This document shows positions 8,731 to 15,909 of a stretch of DNA of 42,184 nucleotides, one piece after another. The translations under genes were made by a program, and so were the position numbers. The stretch spans positions 1-42,184 of the forward strand of contig OMTG01000018.1 of NCBI GenBank assembly GCA_900313905.1, read 5' to 3'. Each line of letters starts with the position of its first letter. The first letter of the stretch is position 1. This stretch comes from an uncultured Actinomycetes bacterium (GTDB lineage: Bacteria; Actinomycetota; Coriobacteriia; Coriobacteriales; Atopobiaceae). The notes beneath the pieces were generated by a model that saw nothing but the letters and a program-made list of their open reading frames with translations, searched no databases and was not told the origin of the DNA.

Positions 8731-11415
8731 ATGAGAACAATCGAACAGGTTCTTGCGGGCACGTCGGAAAACCACATCGCACCCTTCCTCTGGGTCCATG
8801 GGGAAGAGCACGAAGAATATCGGAAGACCATCGAGGCGATGCATGCGGCAGGCATCGGGGCCCTCTGCATCGAGGCGCGCCCCCATCCTGATTTCAACGG
8901 CGAAGGATGGTTCTCGGACATCGCCTTCATCCTCAAGATCTGCAAAGCTCTCGATATGAAGGTCTGGCTGCTCGATGACAGCCACTTCCCGACGGGCTAT
9001 GCGGATGGTGCCGTGATGAAGTACCATCCGGAGCGCCGCAAGCGCTACCTGAAGCTCCAGACCTTCGATGTGATGGGGCCGCTCGCAGGCTCGCAGCTCG
9101 ATCTCAAGTATGCCCTGATGGATCCTGAAGCAGAAGTGCTGGCAGTCGTGGCCGAGCGCAGGAGCGAAGATGATGTGCCGATCGTCTCTGGCGCCATCGA
9201 CCTCACCGGCTCCCTCCATGAGCGGGATGACTGGCAGACCGGAAAGCCTGAGTCAGACCCGCTTGGCAGGCCGACCGGAAGGATCGAGGGGAAGGCGAAG
9301 GTCGTCGATCTGGATCTTCCGGAAGGCGCCTGGTACATCCAGGTGCTCACGGTCAGCTACCGGGGCGGCGAGAAGGAGACCGAGGGCTTCCTGAACCCGC
9401 TCGAGAAGGAGGCCACCCAGATTCTCCTCGATACGGTCTATGAGCCGATCTTCGAGCACTTCGGCGATGAGTTCGGGAAGACCTTCCAGGGCTTCTTCTC
9501 GGATGAGCCCCGTTTCGGCAACATCCACGGGTCGGAGGATGCCTCGATCGGCAGGAATCCCCAGATGGTGCTCCCCTGGAGCGATGAGGTGGCGCCGTGG
9601 CTGGTGGAGGCCCTGCCCAAGGAGCTCGGCATCGCATCGGTACACGACCTGCTGCCCTATCTGCCCCTCCTCTTCGTCGACGATGAGGAGGGGGCGCTCT
9701 GCCATGCGCTCCGCTATGCCTATATGGATGTGGTCTCCGCGCTCTACAGCGAGAATTTCGATGGAGCGATCGCTGATTGGTGCCATGCCCACCATGTCCG
9801 CCATATCGGGCATACGATCGAGGACAACAATGCCCTGGCCCGCCTGGGCTACGGCGCTGGCCACTATTTCCGTGCCCTTGCCCATGCAGACATGGCAGGC
9901 ATCGATGTGGTGATGGAGCAGCTCATGCCGGGCTACGACAGGGGACTCTTCCGGGCATTCCACAAGCCGGGCTGGGACATGGAGTTCTTCACCTATGTCC
10001 TCGGCAAGATTGGCGGATCGCTTGCCCACATCGACCCGAAGAAGCAGGGGCTCTGCATGGCAGAGGTCTTCGGCGCCTATGGCTGGGGCGAAGGCAATCG
10101 CCTCATGAAATGGATCGCAGACTACATGCTCGTCCGTGGCGTCAATGTCTTCGTGCCGCATGCCTTCAATCCGAAGGCCTTCCCGGATGGGGACTGCCCG
10201 CCGCACTTCTATGCGCACGGGATGAACCCGCAGTATCGCGAGTGCGGCCGTCTGATGGCCTATGTGAACCGCACCGCTGCCCTCCTCTCTGGCGGCAGCT
10301 ACAACGCGCCGGTCGCGCTCTACTTCAATGCGGAGGGCGAATGGTCAGGAGACTGGCAGCTGGCGCAGAAGCCGGCAGCCGAGCTTGCCCGCCACCAGAT
10401 TGAGTATGACTTCGTCTCTGCGGACTGGCTGCTCTCCTCTGAGCTTGTGGAGACGGAGGCAGGTCTTCGCCTCGAGGTCGGGAAGGAGCGCTTCTCTGCC
10501 CTCGTCCTGCCGTGGAGCGAGGCTCTGCCGGAGGCGCTGCTCAAGAAGGTGGCAGAGATCTCGAAGGCGCTGCCGGCCTTCTTCGTGGACGGCCTGCCTG
10601 TCCGCACAAGCGAGGGGCATCCAGTGCCGGCGCTCAATCGGACGCAGGTCGTATCGCTCGAGGACCTTGCTGCCACGCTCGTGGCGGCAGGCTTGCGCGA
10701 ACTTGCGCCGTCTGCAGACGAGCCGTGGCTCCGCACCTACCACTACGTGCTGGATGGGGTGGATGAGTACTTCCTCGTGAACGAGCATCCCTCGAAGCGC
10801 ATCCAGTGCAGGCTTGAGGGGGCACAAGAAGGCTACCGCTACTGCTACGACGGATTCACGAATGAGCTTGTGGCAGATCCGGATGCCTTTGCGCTCGATC
10901 TGGCACCCTATGGCTCGAAGCTCATCCTGGTCTCGAAGGAGCCGCTCGACGCCCTGCCAGAAGCCCCTGCCTTCGAGGCTGCCTCAGAGCGGACGCTTGG
11001 CTCCTGCACGCTTGCAACCTCGTATTTCGAGGAGCAGGGGTGTGCCTGGAGCGAGCCGGAAACGCTGGCAGAGCCGGTCTTCGTGACGTCGCTGCCGGGC
11101 AAGGAGACGTTCTGTGGCATGGCACGCTACACGTTCAATGTCACCTGCTCCTCAGAGGATCTTGGCGGACGTGCCTTCCTCGAGCTTGCTGGCGTCAGCG
11201 AGTCTGCCCACGTGTACGTGAACGGGAAGGACTGCGGCTGCTGCATCGTGCCCGACTACCGTTTCGAGGTTGGAAGCGCCCTTGTGGCGGGCAGCAACAC
11301 GGTCGTGGTGGAGCTTGCAGGCACGCTCGGGCGGGCGATGGATGATTTCGTCGGCCAGTTCCTGCCGCTCGAGCCTTTCGGCATGACCGGCGCGAAGCTC
11401 ATCTTCGGCAGATAG
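8731..11415 (+). CDS. Large putative glycosyl hydrolase (GH106-like)
   Basis: An 894-residue protein resembling the large hydrolases related to GH106 alpha-L-rhamnosidases. Residues 1-100 form a barrel start (GALCIEARPHPDFNGEGW, VWLLDDSHFPTGYADG). A FFSDEPRFGN block around Glu259 is a good catalytic-acid candidate. The C-terminal ~130 residues look like a GH2-type sugar-binding jelly roll (YTFNVTCSSEDLGGRAFLEL, then VYVNGKDCG). It has no signal peptide. ATG 8731 follows AAAGGATG with suitable spacing. Family membership is inferred from the domain layout and the DEP motif; substrate is unknown. Its place between GH43 and a GH35-like gene suggests it removes a side-chain sugar, possibly rhamnose, from the same glycan or glycoside. 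Confidence 0.75.
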   Translation: MRTIEQVLAGTSENHIAPFLWVHGEEHEEYRKTIEAMHAAGIGALCIEARPHPDFNGEGWFSDIAFILKICKALDMKVWLLDDSHFPTGYADGAVMKYHPERRKRYLKLQTFDVMGPLAGSQLDLKYALMDPEAEVLAVVAERRSEDDVPIVSGAIDLTGSLHERDDWQTGKPESDPLGRPTGRIEGKAKVVDLDLPEGAWYIQVLTVSYRGGEKETEGFLNPLEKEATQILLDTVYEPIFEHFGDEFGKTFQGFFSDEPRFGNIHGSEDASIGRNPQMVLPWSDEVAPWLVEALPKELGIASVHDLLPYLPLLFVDDEEGALCHALRYAYMDVVSALYSENFDGAIADWCHAHHVRHIGHTIEDNNALARLGYGAGHYFRALAHADMAGIDVVMEQLMPGYDRGLFRAFHKPGWDMEFFTYVLGKIGGSLAHIDPKKQGLCMAEVFGAYGWGEGNRLMKWIADYMLVRGVNVFVPHAFNPKAFPDGDCPPHFYAHGMNPQYRECGRLMAYVNRTAALLSGGSYNAPVALYFNAEGEWSGDWQLAQKPAAELARHQIEYDFVSADWLLSSELVETEAGLRLEVGKERFSALVLPWSEALPEALLKKVAEISKALPAFFVDGLPVRTSEGHPVPALNRTQVVSLEDLAATLVAAGLRELAPSADEPWLRTYHYVLDGVDEYFLVNEHPSKRIQCRLEGAQEGYRYCYDGFTNELVADPDAFALDLAPYGSKLILVSKEPLDALPEAPAFEAASERTLGSCTLATSYFEEQGCAWSEPETLAEPVFVTSLPGKETFCGMARYTFNVTCSSEDLGGRAFLELAGVSESAHVYVNGKDCGCCIVPDYRFEVGSALVAGSNTVVVELAGTLGRAMDDFVGQFLPLEPFGMTGAKLIFGR

Positions 11416-11508
11416 CGAGCAATCGGTTGGATGCGAGGCCTGCAGGCTGCGCCAGCTGCGGGCTTCGTTTGTGCCTCATGAGACGGGGGACATCAGAGAG
11501 GAATGATG

Positions 11509-13098
11509 ATGGGGATGATTGAGGAAGAGCCCCTCTTTGTGGTGGATGGCAAGCCATTCGTGGCCTTGGGCGGAGAGGTGCACAACTCGTCCAGCTCGGA
11601 TGCGCCCACGATGGAGAAGGCCTTCGTGAAAGCAGAGGAGCTCGGCCTCAACACCATCGCTGCTCCCGTCACCTGGGAGCTTCTGGAGCCCGAAGAGGGC
11701 GTCTTCGATTTCGCGCAAGCAGATGATCTCCTTTCCCAGGCACGTGCCCATAGGATGCACCTCATCCTGCTCTGGTTCGGCACCTGGAAGAATGCCCAGG
11801 GCTTCTATGCCCCTGCCTGGGTGAAGAAGGATCCTGTCCGCTTCTGGCGTGCCGAGCCTATCCGGGGGAAGCGCCAGATCATGATCGAGCGCTACCACGC
11901 GGTGTATGGGACCCTGAGTGCGCTCTGCGAGGAGACGATGGAGGCAGACGCGCGTGCCTTCGCTGCCCTGATGCAGCACCTGAAGGAGACAGACGGCGCA
12001 GAGCATACCGTGATCGCCATCCAGGTAGAAAACGAGTGCGGCCTCATGGTCGCAGCGCGGGAACACTCCGAGGTGGCAGACGCGCTCTTCGCAACTGAGC
12101 AGGTGCCCCGTGAGCTCCTCTCTGCCCTGAAGGAGGCGGAGGACCTGTCCCAGGATGTGCAGGACATCGTGGCATCCTGCCGTGAGGGGAGCTGGGCTGA
12201 GGCCTTCGGCGAGAACGCTGTGGCAGACGAGCTCTTCCAGGCCTGGCATACGGCGTGCTTCGTCGAGCGGGTGGCAGCAGCAGGAAAGCAGGCCTACAAG
12301 CTTCCGATGCTCGTGAACTGCTGGCTCGACAAGGGCAAGCCAGCCGGCGCCTACCCTTCAGGTGGTCCGGTCTTCCGCATGCTCCCGGTCTGGAAGGTAG
12401 CCGCCCCTTCGATCGATATGATCTGCCCTGACATCTATGTCCGGAACTTCTGCGAGATCTGCGACATCTACCATACCGAAGCCAACCCCCTGGGCATCGT
12501 CGAGACCGCGACCCACAGCTATCTCGGGCCCCGTGCCATCTGGGCAGTCTGCCATCACCATGCCCCGGTCTTTGCGTCTTTCGGCTTCGAGGAGATGGGC
12601 GAGCCCTTCACGGCGACCCAAGGCTTCCTCTTCGGCATGGATGTGACCGACCCGGCGCTCTCCACGCCGCAGCCATGCGCAGCCTACCGCAAGACAATGG
12701 AGTGCCTCTCTGGCATGCTCGAAGCGCAGCGGATTTGTGGTGGAGGGATGCTCGACGCGGTCATCTCCGAGCAGGGGCTTGCGCAGGAGCTTCGCTTCGG
12801 CGATGCGGTCCTGAAGATACAGTTCGGAGAGAAGGTGCCCGGCGCTGTGGCAGTGCTGACACTCGGCTGGGACAAGGAGCAGAGAGTCGCCAATGCGCTG
12901 ATCCTGGCATCAGGCGCCAGCCTCTCCTTTGCATCGGCAGAGGAGGTGCGGCCCTGCATCGATGTGCTTGCCCTCGAGGAGGGGAAGGTCGAGGATGGGA
13001 GCTGGAAGCGGGGGCGGCGCCTCAACGGCGACGAGCTCCAGATCCTTTCGGTGGATGAGCCGACGCTCCTTCGCGCCTCGGTCTTCATCTATGCCTGA
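11509..13098 (+). CDS. GH35-like beta-galactosidase (DUF5597-type)
   Basis: A protein of about 529 residues with a clan GH-A barrel. Near the N-terminus is the substrate-binding turn FVALGGEVHNSSSSD. IAIQVENECG near residues 169-178 matches the QVENE acid/base motif of GH35 and related DUF5597 beta-galactosidases. The C-terminal ~150 residues form the accessory domain. Three ATG codons stack at 11503, 11506 and 11509; the last has the best spacing (6 bases) from AGAGAGGA at 11495-11502, and ATG 11515 is also possible. No export signal. Last gene of the glycan locus before a strong terminator. Exact linkage specificity is not deducible. Confidence 0.8.
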   Translation: MGMIEEEPLFVVDGKPFVALGGEVHNSSSSDAPTMEKAFVKAEELGLNTIAAPVTWELLEPEEGVFDFAQADDLLSQARAHRMHLILLWFGTWKNAQGFYAPAWVKKDPVRFWRAEPIRGKRQIMIERYHAVYGTLSALCEETMEADARAFAALMQHLKETDGAEHTVIAIQVENECGLMVAAREHSEVADALFATEQVPRELLSALKEAEDLSQDVQDIVASCREGSWAEAFGENAVADELFQAWHTACFVERVAAAGKQAYKLPMLVNCWLDKGKPAGAYPSGGPVFRMLPVWKVAAPSIDMICPDIYVRNFCEICDIYHTEANPLGIVETATHSYLGPRAIWAVCHHHAPVFASFGFEEMGEPFTATQGFLFGMDVTDPALSTPQPCAAYRKTMECLSGMLEAQRICGGGMLDAVISEQGLAQELRFGDAVLKIQFGEKVPGAVAVLTLGWDKEQRVANALILASGASLSFASAEEVRPCIDVLALEEGKVEDGSWKRGRRLNGDELQILSVDEPTLLRASVFIYA

Positions 13099-13127
13099 TC
13101 TGGGGTATAAGCAGCATGATTGATGCT

Positions 13128-13167
13128 GTGTCCTGCGCTTTCTTTCGGGAAACGCAGGACACTTTGC
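13128..13167 (+). terminator. Rho-independent terminator ending the glycan locus
   Basis: GTGTCCTGCG (13128-13137) and CGCAGGACAC (13153-13162) form a perfect 10-bp stem; the intervening CTTTC/GAAA can extend it. TTTGCC follows. Confidence 0.75.
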
Positions 13168-13240
13168 CGATGCGGTGTCCATATAACGGTGCTCCGGGGT
13201 ATCCTTTCTCGTTGGTGCCAATAGGAAAGGAGGTGTCAGA

Positions 13241-15085
13241 ATGGCAAGAAAGCTTACTGAAGAAGAGCATGCACTGATGGAGCTTGTGCGTGATGGAATC
13301 TCGCCGGTCATCCCTTCTGACAAGAGGAGCGCTGCATCAGGCATTGCGAGCGCACTGGTTCGTTTCGGGAATGGAAGGATCTCCGCATCCGATCTCGATG
13401 AGCTGTTCGGCAAATATGGCCTGGATGAGTCCGATGCCACAGATGCGATCACCAAGGCTGTCCTCGAGCAGCAGGGAGAAGGCAGCTACACGATCAACGC
13501 TTGGCTCTGCGATGAGGCGGCGAAGCGTGCAAGCGAGGCCGAGGCAGCAGAAGCCGATGAGGCAGAGGCTTCCGATGTGGAGGAGCAGGCAGACATCCAG
13601 CCTGCATCCGATGCACCTGCTGAGGAGGAAGCCTCCCCATCCGATGCGCCAGCTGAGGATGTGCCTGCCGAGGAGGCAAAGCCCAAACGCCGCCGGAGAA
13701 GGTCGCGCAAGGATACGGCTGCAAGCGAGCCTGCCCCCGAGGAGGCAGCTGCCGCCGAAGCGGAGTCCCCTGCAGAGGAGGGCGAACCTGAGGCAGATGC
13801 CGAGGCGAAGCCCAGGCGTCGCAGGAGAAGGCAGCGCAAAGATGCAGATACGAGCGAGCCTGCACCGGAGGAAGCGCCTGCTGCCGCAGAAGCGGAAGCT
13901 CCTGCCGAGGACAGCGAATCAGGCGAGGGAGATGCAGAGGCAAAGCCAAAGCGCCGTCGCCGCCATCGCGTGCGCAAGGCGAAGGCAGACCACGAAGAGG
14001 AAGCCCCCACTGAAGAGGCTCCTGAAAGCGTGAGCGAAGCCGATGCAGCAGCTCCTGCTGCAGATGCCCCTGCAGCAGAGGAAGAGCCGGAGGAGGCTGC
14101 CGCTGAGGCAGAGGATGCCCAGGCTGAAGAAGCCGAAGAGGATGAGGCCTTGGGAATCGATGGGGGAGATGAGGAAGCGGAGGCTCCGCAGGAGCCGGTC
14201 CGCAAGATTGTCCCGCCCCGGCCAGCCCATTCCCGCGATCTCCGCAAGATCCCGTATGTCCGTCGTGGCGGCGAGAACGACGCCGAGATCAGGCAGAAGA
14301 TCGTGCAGCTCGACCAGCGTTTCTGGATGAACGGATGGCTGCTTTCGCATCCGAAGGCCTATACGCTCTTCGAGCATGAGATCGTCACGATGAACGACAT
14401 CCTGCAGGACGGGATGCTTCCGGGCGACATCACCCGCCGCCAGCTCGCCTACCAGATGGGTGGCGACGAGAAGTTCTTCGAGTACGGCTCCGATGGATTC
14501 CGTCTCCTCCGTGCCCTCGGCATGGAGGACATCATCCGCCATCGCCCGCTCCCGAAGTCCGATCTGGTCTTCCATGCGCCGCGGCGCAGGAAGCACATGC
14601 GGGTGCTCGTGACCGAGAACCTCGATCCCTATCTCGACGTGCATGACCTGATGTACGAGGATGGGCGGTCGACCATCCTGGGCGAACGCATCCATGCGGT
14701 GGTCCTGGGTGGCGGCATGCCGGTCGTCGAGCATAACCGCCTGGCTGCACTGCTCGACAGCCTGGGTGCCGATACGGTCGAGGTGCTCTACTGGGGCGAT
14801 ATCGACCGCGCTGGCCTCAACATCATGCAGCGTCTCGCGGACGAGCTGAAGGACCGCTACGAGATCAAGCCGTTCGCCCCTGCCTACCGTCTCATGGTGG
14901 ACAAGGCGATGGAGCGGTTCCCGGATCCTTCCGACAACGAGAACACCAAGCAGATCAACATCGAGGACTACGACGTCGAGGTGCTCTGCTCGGTCATGAG
15001 CGACGAGGAGGCAGCCTATGCCCGCTCCGTCGTCGAAGCTTGCGAGCTCATCCCGCAGGAGATCCTGACGAAGCAGGACCTGTAA
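13241..15085 (+). CDS. Orphan JetD/DUF2220-type Toprim-like protein with charged repeat linker
   Basis: A 614-residue three-part protein. Residues 1-95 look folded and have no family I recognise. Residues ~95-320 are a low-complexity Ala/Glu-rich linker with three repeats of about 44 residues, starting at AKP 146, 189 and 234; each opens with a basic run (KPKRRRRRSRK type) followed by an acidic Pro/Ala/Glu stretch. Residues ~325-614 resemble the C-terminal Toprim-like domain of the Wadjet protein JetD: VLVTEN with Glu459, AVVLGGGMP near 486-494, YWGDIDRAGL with Asp520 and Asp522, and a final IPQEIL. In JetD this domain is the DNA-cleaving subunit of an SMC-based plasmid-defence complex. No jetA, jetB or jetC is nearby. 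The start has an ideal AAAGGAGGTG site. Function unknown; DNA or RNA cleavage is inferred from the fold only. Confidence 0.8.
   Translation: MARKLTEEEHALMELVRDGISPVIPSDKRSAASGIASALVRFGNGRISASDLDELFGKYGLDESDATDAITKAVLEQQGEGSYTINAWLCDEAAKRASEAEAAEADEAEASDVEEQADIQPASDAPAEEEASPSDAPAEDVPAEEAKPKRRRRRSRKDTAASEPAPEEAAAAEAESPAEEGEPEADAEAKPRRRRRRQRKDADTSEPAPEEAPAAAEAEAPAEDSESGEGDAEAKPKRRRRHRVRKAKADHEEEAPTEEAPESVSEADAAAPAADAPAAEEEPEEAAAEAEDAQAEEAEEDEALGIDGGDEEAEAPQEPVRKIVPPRPAHSRDLRKIPYVRRGGENDAEIRQKIVQLDQRFWMNGWLLSHPKAYTLFEHEIVTMNDILQDGMLPGDITRRQLAYQMGGDEKFFEYGSDGFRLLRALGMEDIIRHRPLPKSDLVFHAPRRRKHMRVLVTENLDPYLDVHDLMYEDGRSTILGERIHAVVLGGGMPVVEHNRLAALLDSLGADTVEVLYWGDIDRAGLNIMQRLADELKDRYEIKPFAPAYRLMVDKAMERFPDPSDNENTKQINIEDYDVEVLCSVMSDEEAAYARSVVEACELIPQEILTKQDL
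13676..13985 (+). repeat. Three in-frame ~130-bp imperfect tandem repeats in the JetD-like gene
   Basis: Repeat units begin at 13676, 13805 and 13940. Each encodes a basic cluster (AKPKRRRRR or AKPRRRRRR) followed by an acidic stretch such as SEPAPEEA. The third is shorter and more diverged. Spacings of 129 and 135 bp are multiples of three, so copy number can change without breaking the frame. Confidence 0.75.
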
Positions 15086-15104
15086 ACGGCCCTCCGTGAG
15101 GAAC

Positions 15105-15147
15105 CAGCTGGGGCGCATCTTCCTTTGGGGAGGTGCGCCTCTTCTTC
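15105..15147 (+). terminator. Terminator after the JetD-like gene (copy 1 of a repeated hairpin)
   Basis: GGGGCGCATCTTCC pairs with GGGGAGGTGCGCCTC, with G-U pairs, followed by TTCTTCT. The element closely matches the hairpin at 19584-19624 after the ATPase_2 gene, in the same orientation, including the flanking CTGGGGCGCA. Confidence 0.7.
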
Positions 15148-15222
15148 TGGAGCGGGCAGCGGCAAGCTGCCGGTAATCGGATGTGGCTGTTGCCTGCCAG
15201 GGACCCAGACGCGGGCGTCTGG

Positions 15223-15789
15223 TCAGCGGATATCGGTCTGGGCATGGCAGCCCGATGTGAGGGCCAGATACCATGAGGCGACGGTGCGGGGATCGTCTGC
15301 GCAGCCGCGGGAGAACCACCAGCCGACCACTTCCAGGAACGCCCCGGTCTGCACGCTGTAGCGCAGGTCCTTCGGCAGGTCCGAAGCTGGAGCGGGCGCA
15401 TAATCATCGAGGAGCATCCTGAGGCGCTTCCTGAAATCCTGCGTGAAATGGGGCTCGCCCTGCGCGAGGAGCTTGCCGCAGACGCCTGAGTGGGTGTCCC
15501 GGAGATGGTAGAGCAGATGCGCCAGCCTGCCTTCCGCCCCTTGGTCATCCAGATCCCGGTGCGTCTCGCAGCGTGCATCGACCCCTTCGAAGACATGGTC
15601 GAACATCTCGGTGCACATCTGGTCGAGGAGCTCGTCTTTCGTCTCGAAGTGGGCATAGAAGGTCGAGCGCCCGATATCGGCCCGCTCGATGATCTGGGAG
15701 ACGGTCACATCTTCGTAGTGCTCGGATGCCATGAGGTCCTCGAAGGCCCTGTAGATGGCCTGCCGTGTCTTGCGCTGCCTGCGGTCCAT
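15223..15789 (-). CDS. TetR/AcrR-family transcriptional repressor
   Basis: A 188-residue TetR-type regulator. The N-terminal helix-turn-helix is clear: AIYRAFEDLMASEHYEDVTV, IIERADIGRSTFYAHFETKD at residues ~33-52. The C-terminal ligand domain is of the short type with a GWWFSRG motif near residues 157-163. Start codon 15789 is preceded by AGGAAG 9 bases upstream. It is divergent from the metal ATPase with a 120-bp shared gap containing an inverted repeat and a TATAAT element, so it most likely represses itself and the ATPase. TetR members are unusual as metal sensors; the ligand could be a metal or another stress signal. Confidence 0.92.
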   Translation of the reverse strand: MDRRQRKTRQAIYRAFEDLMASEHYEDVTVSQIIERADIGRSTFYAHFETKDELLDQMCTEMFDHVFEGVDARCETHRDLDDQGAEGRLAHLLYHLRDTHSGVCGKLLAQGEPHFTQDFRKRLRMLLDDYAPAPASDLPKDLRYSVQTGAFLEVVGWWFSRGCADDPRTVASWYLALTSGCHAQTDIR

Positions 15790-15865
15790 GTCCGTACACT
15801 TCCTGCAATCTGTCCCGTAATGGCCGGATGGGAGAAGCTGCCTCTGTCATCTTCTCTGGCGGTCG

Positions 15866-15908
15866 ATTATACCGAACAATGAGTACAGTAACGAGAGATT
15901 GGTTCGGT
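15866..15908. promoter_or_regulatory. Divergent promoter/operator between tetR and the metal ATPase
   Basis: ACCGAAC (15871-15877) and GTTCGGT (15902-15908) form an inverted repeat with a 24-bp spacer; the flanks extend the match (AAT on the left, ATT on the right). On the minus strand TATAAT (15871 down to 15866) is a likely tetR -10 box touching the left half-site. The right half-site abuts the ATPase start codon at 15910. Position and symmetry fit a TetR operator controlling both genes; no binding data exist. Confidence 0.5.
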
Positions 15909-15909
15909 T

